Source of the DNA: a virus
Reading direction: 5' to 3' (one strand)
IMG/VR virus record: IMGVR_UViG_3300027896_000145
Coordinates: 1 to 31,053 of that record
Length of the DNA stretch: 31,053 nucleotides
Part shown: piece after piece, positions 15,187 to 24,315 of the stretch
Position numbering within the stretch: the first letter of the stretch is position 1
Layout: each line of letters starts with the position of its first letter
The notes under the pieces: generated by a model
What the model was told of the DNA's origin: nothing
Seen by the model: the letters and a program-made list of their open reading frames with translations, nothing else
Database searches by the model: none
Program-made: the position numbers and the translations under genes

Positions 15187-15966
15187 ATGAATAATAAAAT
15201 TTCAAAATTTTTTACATCCTTTAATAAAGTTAAATTTGATGACATTCCCCACAAATACTATGTTAATGGTAAATGTTTGATCTCTGTAACTGAATTAATA
15301 AGCAAATATACTGAAGAATTTGATGAAAATTATTGGTCAGAAATAAAAGCAAATGAATTTGGATTGGAACAATGGGAAGTTATTGATGCTTGGAAATTTA
15401 TAAATAAAAAAGCAACATTAAAAGGTTCTATTGTTCATAATTATGGTGAATATATATTTAATAATAAAATATTTACATATCCAAAACAACTGGTTCTTTC
15501 TGAATTAGGCTATGATCCAATATATAATGAATATATTATACAAAAAAATCATATTGATAAATTATATCTAGATTATAAATATATTCTAATTCCAATTAAA
15601 ACAGAATATGTTCTTTGTGATGAAGAATATGGTATTGGTGGAATGGTTGATTTATTAGTTTATAACTTAAAAGAAGATGAATATCAGATTTGGGATTATA
15701 AAACACATAGAGAATTTACAGAAGAATCAGAAAGATATTTATTAGGAAGATTAGGTATGATAGAAGCTTCTGATTTAGAAATATGTTCATTACAATTATC
15801 AACATATAAATATATAATTGAAAAAAATACAAAAATAAAAATAGGAAAATGTAATATTATTTGGTTACCACCAGATAAAGATGATACTTATAAAATTTAT
15901 GAAGCAAAGGATAAAGAATATTATGTGAAAATAATGCTTGAAGAAAATAAACTTTTAACGACATAA
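15187..15966 (+). CDS. PD-(D/E)XK superfamily nuclease (RecB/Cas4-like)
   Basis: A 259-residue protein. ISVTELI (~32-38) and the KGSIVHNYGEYI block (H84, E88) correspond to the N-terminal motifs of RecB-type nucleases. GIGGMVDLLVYN (D155) and YQIWDYKTHRE (D170, K172) form the metal-binding D...DxK core. A C-terminal ICSLQLSTYKYIIEK helix resembles the QxxxY motif. There is no CxxC cluster, so no Fe-S site as in Cas4. It probably acts as a DNA exonuclease or endonuclease in phage DNA processing or host DNA breakdown. The 45-base gap after the hub gene shows no promoter of the classes described. Confidence 0.75.
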   Translation: MNNKISKFFTSFNKVKFDDIPHKYYVNGKCLISVTELISKYTEEFDENYWSEIKANEFGLEQWEVIDAWKFINKKATLKGSIVHNYGEYIFNNKIFTYPKQLVLSELGYDPIYNEYIIQKNHIDKLYLDYKYILIPIKTEYVLCDEEYGIGGMVDLLVYNLKEDEYQIWDYKTHREFTEESERYLLGRLGMIEASDLEICSLQLSTYKYIIEKNTKIKIGKCNIIWLPPDKDDTYKIYEAKDKEYYVKIMLEENKLLTT

Positions 15967-15978
15967 CTTAATTTTATC

Positions 15979-16656
15979 ATGATCAATCTCACAATTAACT
16001 CAGTTGAAAATATTAAAGAATTTCCAAAATTAAAAAAAGAATTAAAAGAAGCGTTTATTATTATTCAGAAAGTATTAAAAAACCAATATTTGAAATATGA
16101 TTTAACCCCTTTAAATAAGATAAAAATTATATTAAAAAAAGATGGAGGAAAAACGTTTTATCATGATCATATAATAAATAGACATATTGTATTGTCAATT
16201 ATAAAAAACAAAGTAATATTTTTTTATCCAAGAAAAAAAAGTAAATATTTAACCCCAATAAAGGGATTGCTATTAACACCAAAACAATATTTTGAATCAG
16301 TTTTAATTCACGAATATACACATGCAGTACAGGAATTAATCCTTAAAACTAATTTTAGTGAAATTGAAACAACTAATAATCAAATTTATCATTTGAAAAT
16401 ATATTATCCAAATTTATTTAAAAAATTAAAAAAAATAAAAAAGAATAAATATAAAAGAGGAGATATTGTTAGTGCAAAAAAATGGAGAATAAAAGAAGGC
16501 AAAATATTAAAAACTAAAATACTTCATTATGGTAGACATTATGATATTAATACTTATAAATTTTATAATAAATTTTATGATATAAAAAATTATCCAAGGG
16601 AAATAATTAAAAATGTTCCGGAAAAAGAGATAAAGAAATTAAAAAAGGATTATTAA
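15979..16656 (+). CDS. Small HExxH zinc metalloprotease-like protein
   Basis: A 225-residue basic protein with SVLIHEYTHAVQEL (H111, E112, H115), the classic HExxH zinc site in a hydrophobic helix. A third ligand is not certain; E127 or downstream His (HYGRHYD) are candidates. It has no signal peptide. The rest is Lys/Tyr/Ile-rich. A role in virion or host protein processing is possible, but the substrate is unknown. It lies 12 bases after the nuclease gene, and its last codons and stop are part of the 16644-16677 hairpin. Confidence 0.6.
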   Translation: MINLTINSVENIKEFPKLKKELKEAFIIIQKVLKNQYLKYDLTPLNKIKIILKKDGGKTFYHDHIINRHIVLSIIKNKVIFFYPRKKSKYLTPIKGLLLTPKQYFESVLIHEYTHAVQELILKTNFSEIETTNNQIYHLKIYYPNLFKKLKKIKKNKYKRGDIVSAKKWRIKEGKILKTKILHYGRHYDINTYKFYNKFYDIKNYPREIIKNVPEKEIKKLKKDY

Positions 16657-16677
16657 TAAAATAATTAATAATCCTTT
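16644..16677. terminator. Bidirectional terminator between convergent units
   Basis: A perfect 14-bp stem (AAAGGATTATTAAT / ATTAATAATCCTTT) with a 6-nt loop, AAAATA. On the plus strand it is followed by a T-rich stretch (ATTCCTACCTTT), and on the minus strand by TTTTTAATTTCTTT. It sits between the converging 15979-16656 and 16703-17194 genes, so it can end both transcripts. Confidence 0.75.
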
Positions 16678-16702
16678 ATTCCTACCTTTAAATCCAATAG
16701 TA

Positions 16703-17194
16703 TTAAAGATTAAGTATACATCTATACGGTTGTATTGTGAGAGTAATCATCTGAACTGCATCTGAATCCATATCATTATTGCCAGCGTTAATATTAGTGA
16801 TCATAGCTTGTTCTATAAACCATTTTTCAACTTCTACACCAGTAGGATCAAGTGCTTTCAATAATATATTTTTCTTGTATGCAGCAGCATATCCCATACG
16901 TCCAGTTAAAGATTCAGCATGTAAACGAACCCATTCCATTAATTGTTGTGATGTTGACGGACCTATCGTATCAATAAATGTAATATCCATTGTTTCCCAA
17001 CGGTACTTTCCTGCAACATAATTCATTTCATTAATATAAGGTATTTCTACTGAATTTATAACCATTGAAGGTCTTTTAAATGTTTGTACTTTCCAAACTT
17101 CAATTCCAAGTTCATCTGCAAATTCTGCAAAGAATCTATTTTCACGCTTAGGTTCGTAATCAAACGGAATCCCACGCACAAGCTCATTAGCCAT
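16703..17194 (-). CDS. Tail tube protein (T4 gp19-like)
   Basis: This 163-residue protein has the same length as T4 gp19. It forms the stacked hexameric rings of the inner tail tube. Visible family features are FDYEPKRENRFFAEF at the N-terminus, FKRPSMVINSVEIPYINE (the strand crossing that contacts the next ring), WETMDITFID, and the C-terminal MITLTIQPYRC strand. It follows the sheath gene on the minus strand with a 91-base gap carrying its own GTATTTAT motif, so it can be made in excess of sheath. Confidence 0.88.
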   Translation of the reverse strand: MANELVRGIPFDYEPKRENRFFAEFADELGIEVWKVQTFKRPSMVINSVEIPYINEMNYVAGKYRWETMDITFIDTIGPSTSQQLMEWVRLHAESLTGRMGYAAAYKKNILLKALDPTGVEVEKWFIEQAMITNINAGNNDMDSDAVQMITLTIQPYRCILNL

Positions 17195-17257
17195 TTTATT
17201 TTATTTATGTTTAATCATAATTATTATTTAATTATTCATATAAAAACAATATGAATA

Positions 17258-17274
17258 TTTTTATATAAATACTT
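17258..17274 (-). promoter_or_regulatory. GTATTTAT-class late promoter candidate (for tail tube)
   Basis: Sense-strand AGTATTTATATAAAAAT starts 80 bp before the tube ATG at 17194 and lies just after the sheath stop at 17286. Confidence 0.6.
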
Positions 17275-17285
17275 TTCTTTAAATT

Positions 17286-20039
17286 TTATATTCCAAGATC
17301 AGCAAATGATGCACCCGCAGGTGTAAGTGTAAATGTTATACCTATATATTCTAATGCTGGAGTTGGTTGTATATATATTTCTCCATATAATTCTTTTCTA
17401 TCAATTGATTCAGGGGTATTATTTGAACTATCCATTTTTATTTCAAATGTTGTAAGACCTCTTTCTCTACGAATAGTATCTAATACAGGATTTGCTTTTG
17501 CTAAGAATTGATCAATAGTTGTTTGGTCATTCTGTTCAAATATAAGACGAACTGCAATATTAGAAATAAGAACCTTAACCTGAAGCAATAATCTACGAAT
17601 ATTGATTCTATCAAGTGCACTTTCTTTAATTTGAAGAGTTTTTTGCCCAAATATTGCAGTACCAACGTCTGCAAAATCAGCCATTGGATTAATTCTACCT
17701 GCATAAAGGATATCACGAGCATCTAATGACATTTTATATTTAGATTTACGTGCATCAATAACTCCACGAGTTAAACCAGCAGGAGCAAACCAAGGGAATT
17801 TAACATTATCCGTAAATGCCATTGCTTTTACAACTTCTCCTGTGGGTGGTAACCAAACATTTACATTATTTTCATTATCACGTTTTTGTATCCAAGGAAA
17901 ATATGTTGCTGAGTATGAAGAATCAATATCAGCACTACTAAGTAAATCAACAATATCTTCTGCTGCAATAACATCTGATCTTTTATCACCAAATGAAAAA
18001 TCAACATCAACATTAGGGGTATCAATAACATAAAGTGAATCCGCACGTGATTGCTCAATCATATCAATAGTATTTGTAATAAGTATATTTTGATCAGACC
18101 AATTAATACCGGGAGTAGTAAACAAATTAATAGTAACTTCTTCGGGATTTGAGAAAGTATCTATTGCAGTTGACCAAGCAATAAAGTCTGTTTTTGGAGT
18201 GATGCCAGCAGCAACACCATCATAAATACCACCAGTTCTATATAAATCGCCATATGATCTACCACCACGATTTTCATCCCAACCATCAAATCCTCCATAA
18301 GGAACCAGAGTGAATTTTCTACTTCTTTTATCACCATAAATTTCACCAGTAACTATATCTGCTGCTGATTGGAATTTACCCGCACCAACATCAAAATATC
18401 CGATTTCATATGTTCCATCATAAAAAGGAGTAGGAGTTCCACCAGTAGTAGTTAAAGTTGCTCCTGAGTCCATATGGAATCCTTTTGATTTTACAAAAGC
18501 ACTTTGTCCAATATAATTAAACAAATTTTGATTAATACCACTTCCTTTTAATCCAGTTGCATCATAACCCTTTTCTGAAATACCCAAATAAACACGATTA
18601 AGTCTTTCATTTGAAGCATATTCTGTTTTATAAATAATTAATGGTGTTCTTCCACTATATGATGCTGAAGTTGCTGAAATAGCATAATTTTTAAAATTAT
18701 ATCCTTCAAACCCAGCAGGAAATGCATTTTCAGGAGCATTTGGATCAAGTTCTACCATTACATATTTACTTAAAAGATCATATTCACCATCAGAAGTTCC
18801 AATACGTTGTGCAACATAATTATTTAATCCCTTAGCCATTGTACAACGAGTAAATGATTCAAGAACAATTACATTTTCATCATTATCATTAAAATCACGA
18901 ATTATAATATCAAATTCTTTTGCAACAGGATCAATATTTACTATTGAGATTTTAATTTCCTGATTTGCAGAATTTCCATCGGAAATAGAAATTAATTTAA
19001 ATAATTTTTCAATTTTGTTACCACGTAATTCCGAAACAATCCAAGGTGTTTCAGGTGTTTGAAATTGTTCTTTATAATTTGTAAAAGCATCTGTTGTTGC
19101 TTTCAATATAGAAGTATTAACACCATATCCCCAACCTTCTGCATCTATTTTTTTAATTAAATCAGGATAGATTGCTTCAACCCAAATTTTAGTATTTTTT
19201 CCTTTTGGTTCATTACCAACAACATTTGGTAAATATTCTCTTCCATTTGAATCAAGTGAAACAATATAATCTTCACTCGTTGTACCACTTTTTGCAGTTA
19301 AAGTAAATTTACCAAATAAATCACCAGTTCCAGTATTTGTATTATTTGCTGTTATAGTTAAACTATTAATATCAAAATTAGTTAACATTGAAGCATTTTC
19401 AACATCTTCAATAGTTGCTCTTGAACGAATAACAGCTAATACCATGTTTTCATATTCAATATATGATGTTGCCGAAAGATCATATGTCTTTTTATCTACA
19501 TTACCAGAACCACCAGTATATGTAGTAGCAGTAAAAGCTATTGTTGAACCTGTAAAAGTATTTAAACCTATTTTAACCCATCCAAGAAAAACACTACCAT
19601 TATCCCCTATTTGGTTAATAGCAATGCCAAGATAAACTCCATTAATATATGATGCCGTTCCCGGTGTTGTTGAAGTAATTCCAGAAGTAGAATCATCTGC
19701 ACCAGCACTTAAAGTAATTGCCCATGCATATCCTGCATCATATCCAGATAATCCAAGTACTCTAGTTACCCATAGTTGATTAGATTCTTCAAGATAAGAA
19801 TTTACAGTATATGGTAATTGATACCTTAACTGTCCATTATTATCAAATTTTTCAGTACTTTGACCACCAAAACGTGTTCCAAATTCTCCTTTATCTTGAA
19901 GATAGATAGGCTCAAAAGCAGGACCTTTTTGAGTTTCTCCAACACTACCTAATGTTGTTATTCCTACATTTCTCTGTACAAATGTCAAATCACGTTCACG
20001 AAATTTAGCACCCGGTGATGTGAAAACAAATTCTGCCAT
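17286..20039 (-). CDS. Contractile tail sheath protein (T4 gp18-like)
   Basis: A 917-residue protein. The N-terminus FTSPGAKFRERDLTFVQRNVG and the GFDGWDENRGG and TPGINWSDQNILITNTIDMIEQ segments are typical of sheath proteins, as is the C-terminal domain (about residues 730-917) with PWFAPAGLTRGVI, LQVKVLISNIAVRLIFEQND and PALEYIGITFTL. It is well above the ~660 residues of T4 gp18; the extra length lies in the middle Ser/Thr/Gly-rich part (roughly residues 80-480), probably surface-exposed insertion domains. It is the first gene of a minus-strand pair with the tube and has its own GTATTTAT motif at 20091-20106. Confidence 0.92.
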   Translation of the reverse strand: MAEFVFTSPGAKFRERDLTFVQRNVGITTLGSVGETQKGPAFEPIYLQDKGEFGTRFGGQSTEKFDNNGQLRYQLPYTVNSYLEESNQLWVTRVLGLSGYDAGYAWAITLSAGADDSTSGITSTTPGTASYINGVYLGIAINQIGDNGSVFLGWVKIGLNTFTGSTIAFTATTYTGGSGNVDKKTYDLSATSYIEYENMVLAVIRSRATIEDVENASMLTNFDINSLTITANNTNTGTGDLFGKFTLTAKSGTTSEDYIVSLDSNGREYLPNVVGNEPKGKNTKIWVEAIYPDLIKKIDAEGWGYGVNTSILKATTDAFTNYKEQFQTPETPWIVSELRGNKIEKLFKLISISDGNSANQEIKISIVNIDPVAKEFDIIIRDFNDNDENVIVLESFTRCTMAKGLNNYVAQRIGTSDGEYDLLSKYVMVELDPNAPENAFPAGFEGYNFKNYAISATSASYSGRTPLIIYKTEYASNERLNRVYLGISEKGYDATGLKGSGINQNLFNYIGQSAFVKSKGFHMDSGATLTTTGGTPTPFYDGTYEIGYFDVGAGKFQSAADIVTGEIYGDKRSRKFTLVPYGGFDGWDENRGGRSYGDLYRTGGIYDGVAAGITPKTDFIAWSTAIDTFSNPEEVTINLFTTPGINWSDQNILITNTIDMIEQSRADSLYVIDTPNVDVDFSFGDKRSDVIAAEDIVDLLSSADIDSSYSATYFPWIQKRDNENNVNVWLPPTGEVVKAMAFTDNVKFPWFAPAGLTRGVIDARKSKYKMSLDARDILYAGRINPMADFADVGTAIFGQKTLQIKESALDRINIRRLLLQVKVLISNIAVRLIFEQNDQTTIDQFLAKANPVLDTIRRERGLTTFEIKMDSSNNTPESIDRKELYGEIYIQPTPALEYIGITFTLTPAGASFADLGI

Positions 20040-20090
20040 TTTTAAATATATTTAAAATCTTTATTATTTTATTACTAATTATTTTTAGTA

Positions 20091-20106
20091 TTTTTTTATA
20101 AATACT
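20091..20106 (-). promoter_or_regulatory. GTATTTAT-class late promoter candidate (for sheath)
   Basis: Sense-strand AGTATTTATAAAAAAA starts 67 bp before the sheath ATG at 20039. On the other strand an AGTATTT copy at 20086 makes an imperfect dyad with it. Confidence 0.65.
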
Positions 20107-20141
20107 TTTTAAAATCTCAAAATCAATGTTTTTTATAATTT

Positions 20142-20158
20142 AGTATTTATTATTAGAT
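20142..20158 (+). promoter_or_regulatory. GTATTTAT-class late promoter candidate (for 20187 block)
   Basis: AGTATTTATTATTAGAT lies 45 bp before the ATG at 20187. With the minus-oriented copy at 20091-20106 it makes this 147-bp gap a divergent late promoter region. Confidence 0.6.
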
Positions 20159-20186
20159 GTAAAAAACACTTATTTCTTAAATAAAA

Positions 20187-22391
20187 ATGAATAAATCGCA
20201 AAGAATCAAAGTTGACATTAATACTATCAGTGAAAAATACATAAAATTTAATCTTGAACAAAATATTGATTTTTTAGAAATATTATCATTAGAAATTAAT
20301 CAAAAAGATATTTATCAGAATTTTAATGCAGATTATGGAGTTTTAGTTGGTAGAGTAACTGCTAATGGTGGAGTTGGAATACCAAATGTTAAAATTTCAG
20401 TTTTTATTCCAATTACAGATATAGATAAAAATGATTCAGATATTTTTTCTTTATATCCATATGAAAGACCAACTGATAAAAATCAAGATAGTAAAAGATA
20501 TAATTTATTACCAAGAGTTGGTAGATTAAACCCCGAAACTTCAACAATAAAACCTAAACAACCATTTGGTTCATTTCCAACTAAAGAAGAAATTGTTACT
20601 AATGAAACAATTTTAGAAGTTTATGAGAAATATTATAAATATGTAACAAAAACAAATAATGTTGGTGATTATATGTTATTTGGAGTACCAATAGGTATTC
20701 AGACAGTACATATGTCTGTTGATATAACTGATATTGGGAAATATTCAATGACACCAACATCAATGATAACAAATCTTGGATATTCATCTAATTTATTTAC
20801 AGATAATAATACAAAAATAAAAGAACAAAGGGAATTAAATGATTTACCAAATATTGAAACTCAGGAAATTTCTGTAGAAATATATCCATTTTGGGGAGAT
20901 TCATCAAATTTTACTATTGGCATTACCCGTCAAGATTTTAGGATTAGAGCTGAACTTATGTCTACTTTTGTTCTTTTTGGGTCGACATTTACTATGGGAC
21001 AAGATGCGATATGGGGGTCACCAGAACATAATGATCTTAATGACGGATTTTATAAAATATCAGATGATCCAAATGTTAATCTAGATGCAAGAATAAATAG
21101 AATTGGGAAAATTACAGCTAAAATATTTACTTATCCAGCTTCTATTGATCAAACAATAATTGATAATGATATATCTAATAGTGGTACGACAATTAATACT
21201 AAAACAGATATTATTGAATTAGACCCAAATTTATATTATAGCTATATTGATAGTGGGCAATTTTTATTTGAAATTCCATGTAATAGAAGAAGAGTTATTA
21301 CTGATGAATTTGGAAATGAAATTGTAATTAGCGATAATTCTTCAAATGGGGTTTTTAGTCAATTTTTAGGTATGATTTTTTTAGAATATGAAAATCTTGA
21401 TATCACAAAAGCATATGATGAAAAATGGAAGGGAAGAAATACCCCAAATAATGCAAGACTTCGATTTAAAATCCCCCAATATAATTTTGGATTGAGAGAT
21501 TATGATAGAAGTGATACTACTTCAGATAATTATAAACAATCTGAAATATGGAGAAAACAATATTATATTTTTGAAGCAAATAAATTATATAGTGTTGCAC
21601 AATTTTTCCCAACGCAAACAACAGAAAGTGGAATACCAAACTATTTACCAGTACCACCTACATTATTTACCCAACAAATAGGTGCATTTAAAGTTCAGGG
21701 AGACGTTGATTATCTTTCCGGATCATCATATGCATTTAAAGCAGTTGGCAATTTTGACTATTTATCTGGTTCAACATATGGTTATGATATTCAAAATACT
21801 ATACCAATAAATAATGGTTATAAATATGATTTTCCCGCAAATATTCAAAATCTACAATCAAATGAATATTATTTTGGAGCACAATGGTTAAATTTTGCAA
21901 TGTATTTTCCACAAATCAATTGGACTTATAGTTCTGCTACTGGAAGAGATATGAATGCAGCAGATACTTGGTTTGAACCATATAAAGACGGATTTAAAGG
22001 TAATAATGGAGAATTTTTTGTCTCTCCTAATAATTATAATGTAGAACAACATCTCATTGGTAATAATTATAACACAAGGTTTGTTGCAACAAGAGCTAAT
22101 GCGATGCAAACAACATTTGTTGAAGTGCCAAGAGTAGATATTGTTAATTTAAATACTCTTCCTTTAAGAGGGTTAAATAAATATGATATTACTATTGGTG
22201 GTACTAATTTAATTGGTAATTATTTATATCGTGAACCATCAAATTTAGGAGTAAGTCCGGATTATGAATTAAATGCTATGGATTATCGTAATGGAATTGA
22301 TTATAGTGGTGCAACAAATCAAGCATTCCTTTTTAAAGGAATGTATAATACGGATTGTATAAAATTAATATTCGATTTAAACATTTTATAA
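20187..22391 (+). CDS. Large probable virion protein with carboxypeptidase-regulatory-like domain
   Basis: A 734-residue protein. Near residues 48-175, YGVLVGRVTANGGVGIPNVK and later NNVGDYMLFGVPIGIQTVHM have the layout of a CarboxypepD_reg / prealbumin-like beta sandwich, which is common in Bacteroidota surface proteins. The long remainder is beta-rich with many Asn, Tyr and Phe. A short tandem repeat, VDYLSGSSYAF / FDYLSGSTYGY, lies at about 21700-21783. There is no enzyme motif. It opens a plus-strand late block behind a GTATTTAT motif and is coupled by TAATG to the next gene. A baseplate-wedge or tail-surface role is inferred. Confidence 0.65.
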   Translation: MNKSQRIKVDINTISEKYIKFNLEQNIDFLEILSLEINQKDIYQNFNADYGVLVGRVTANGGVGIPNVKISVFIPITDIDKNDSDIFSLYPYERPTDKNQDSKRYNLLPRVGRLNPETSTIKPKQPFGSFPTKEEIVTNETILEVYEKYYKYVTKTNNVGDYMLFGVPIGIQTVHMSVDITDIGKYSMTPTSMITNLGYSSNLFTDNNTKIKEQRELNDLPNIETQEISVEIYPFWGDSSNFTIGITRQDFRIRAELMSTFVLFGSTFTMGQDAIWGSPEHNDLNDGFYKISDDPNVNLDARINRIGKITAKIFTYPASIDQTIIDNDISNSGTTINTKTDIIELDPNLYYSYIDSGQFLFEIPCNRRRVITDEFGNEIVISDNSSNGVFSQFLGMIFLEYENLDITKAYDEKWKGRNTPNNARLRFKIPQYNFGLRDYDRSDTTSDNYKQSEIWRKQYYIFEANKLYSVAQFFPTQTTESGIPNYLPVPPTLFTQQIGAFKVQGDVDYLSGSSYAFKAVGNFDYLSGSTYGYDIQNTIPINNGYKYDFPANIQNLQSNEYYFGAQWLNFAMYFPQINWTYSSATGRDMNAADTWFEPYKDGFKGNNGEFFVSPNNYNVEQHLIGNNYNTRFVATRANAMQTTFVEVPRVDIVNLNTLPLRGLNKYDITIGGTNLIGNYLYREPSNLGVSPDYELNAMDYRNGIDYSGATNQAFLFKGMYNTDCIKLIFDLNIL

Positions 22392-23551
22392 TGGAAGATA
22401 AAATACAATTAGGACTATTCAAAAATATAAATTCTATTAATCAGGATTTGAATATTCCTTTACCATTATCATCTTCAAAAAATTTATTAATTGAATATGA
22501 CATTAATAATGTTTTAGATATAAGTCAGGTTTTTGATGAAGAAAGACAAGATACTGATGTTTATAGACTATACGGCAAAATTGAATATTTATCTCCTTTA
22601 AATAAAATAATAAAAAATTATAATGCAATAGAAGATTTTTTTACCATACTTTCTCCTTCTACTACCGCAGAAACTAAAACAATAATAACTGATTTCAAAT
22701 TTTATTTGGTTGCTTCAACAACGGCATATACTGCATTAATAACCGGAAATACTGGAGGTACTTTTATTAAAAATTATCAAGTAATATCAAATTTAAATAA
22801 TTTTGAAATTTATAACGCAGGATTTTCAACAAATGTTTTTGGAGAACAGGAATATGCTTGGAATTTTAATACCGATTTTAATCTTGAAAATCGTTATGAT
22901 GGACTTAATTTTCCATTAACAGAATTATATCTTTATTGTGAATATCAATCCCAAGAAAATAATAGTGGTAATTATGAAACTATGGAATACAAAACATATG
23001 ATTCATTTGGCAATACCGTAATTGCCAAATTTAATTCTATTCCATTAGTAAGTGGAAATACATTAACGGGTGATATTATTATTTGGGATAAATATCAATT
23101 TACACAACAAACAATTAATCAACAAGAATTTTATATTTATACTCCTTATTCTTCAAATACATTAACATTAAAGTGGAAATACTATCCCTTTATTCCAATA
23201 ACAATTAGAGTTTTTGATGATAGTATTCAAACTGCAAATATTTCAGGAACCTCATATGAAAACATAATAAAAGTACCTACTTATGCGACTAAAATTGATA
23301 ATGATGGAAATTATGTTTGGAGAAATTTATTAGATAGAGGATTTCTTGATCCTTTAACAGCTGCCGGGGTAAATTATCCTTTTGTTAATCAGAAACAATA
23401 TGTATTTAACAACATAATATTAATAATAAAACCAGATTTTACTGATGATAATACTGCAAGCGTATTTAACCAAATTTCATATGCAGAAGATACTTTCATT
23501 AGTTCACAACCTAACAGTAATTTAACCGATATTGGGAAACCATGCAAATAA
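22391..23551 (+). CDS. Probable virion protein, IPLPLSS paralogue A
   Basis: A 386-residue protein starting at ATG 22391, whose A is the last base of the upstream TAA (TAATG coupling). An in-frame ATG at 22355 would begin inside the preceding gene and is less likely. Near the N-terminus DLNIPLPLSSSKNL closely matches DFSIPLPLSSDENF in the next protein, and NAGFSTN matches NAGFTQN there, so the two are related. The rest is beta-rich with many aromatic residues. The family is unknown; position suggests tail or baseplate. The gene overlaps the next by 10 bases. Confidence 0.65.
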   Translation: MEDKIQLGLFKNINSINQDLNIPLPLSSSKNLLIEYDINNVLDISQVFDEERQDTDVYRLYGKIEYLSPLNKIIKNYNAIEDFFTILSPSTTAETKTIITDFKFYLVASTTAYTALITGNTGGTFIKNYQVISNLNNFEIYNAGFSTNVFGEQEYAWNFNTDFNLENRYDGLNFPLTELYLYCEYQSQENNSGNYETMEYKTYDSFGNTVIAKFNSIPLVSGNTLTGDIIIWDKYQFTQQTINQQEFYIYTPYSSNTLTLKWKYYPFIPITIRVFDDSIQTANISGTSYENIIKVPTYATKIDNDGNYVWRNLLDRGFLDPLTAAGVNYPFVNQKQYVFNNIILIIKPDFTDDNTASVFNQISYAEDTFISSQPNSNLTDIGKPCK

Positions 23552-24315
23552 TTAAAACTAAAATAAGAAACACAGGAAAAGATTTTAGCATTCCTTTGCC
23601 ATTATCATCCGATGAAAATTTTAATGGTTTAGAACAATCCATAAATAATTTTATTGAAAAAGAAACTGGGTTTTCCATCAATCCAGCTGTTGACAAAGAT
23701 ACTTTTAAATTTACATCTTCTTCTTATCCTGTTGAATATAATTTCAATTTTTATAATGGTAACAATTATAACTATTCATTATTAAACGCTGGTTTTACTC
23801 AGAATGAAATTGATTTAAATACTGAAATGATATATCGAAGTTTTTATATTATACAAATATATGATTCTATGAAATCAGAAAAGCAAACTTTATTACACTC
23901 AGGATATTATAATGGATTTCTGTTTGTTCCTATATATAATATTAATACACAATATATTTTAACCGTAGATGATGAATTTACTAATTATTATTTACCAAAT
24001 TGGTATATTGATAGTTTAACCGGACAAACAAATATATTATATTCTAAATTTTATTTCTATAATGCTAAAACAGGAAAATTACAATTGTTTTATAATCAAG
24101 ATAATGAGGAATTAATTACTGAAGAAAAAATGTATTTTAAATTATCTCTCAATCCTCTTTTAAAAAATTATGAATATCCAAGTAGTATTAATGCTAAAGA
24201 ATTAGTTAATACTATTTTTGTTAATAAAATAAATGATACTCTTGATTCATTCATAAATAAAAAACCTACTTATCCTTCGGGTGGTACTTTTTCAGTAACA
24301 GGAAAATACATTTAA
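23542..24315 (+). CDS. Probable virion protein, IPLPLSS paralogue B
   Basis: A 257-residue beta-rich, Tyr/Asn-rich protein of unknown family, overlapping the end of paralogue A by 10 bases. It shares the N-terminal IPLPLSS motif and the later NAGF-T/S-N motif with that protein. There are no membrane segments or catalytic motifs. It is the last gene of the 20187 block. Its stop at 24313-24315 overlaps the stop of the convergent 24312-25001 gene by four bases, and I see no hairpin there. Confidence 0.65.
   Translation: MQIIKTKIRNTGKDFSIPLPLSSDENFNGLEQSINNFIEKETGFSINPAVDKDTFKFTSSSYPVEYNFNFYNGNNYNYSLLNAGFTQNEIDLNTEMIYRSFYIIQIYDSMKSEKQTLLHSGYYNGFLFVPIYNINTQYILTVDDEFTNYYLPNWYIDSLTGQTNILYSKFYFYNAKTGKLQLFYNQDNEELITEEKMYFKLSLNPLLKNYEYPSSINAKELVNTIFVNKINDTLDSFINKKPTYPSGGTFSVTGKYI

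Noticed and set aside
22355-22390. Upstream ATG for the 22391-23551 gene
   Set aside because: It would start inside the preceding gene; the TAATG coupling at 22389-22393 gives a better start, and the conserved IPLPLSS region lies after it.
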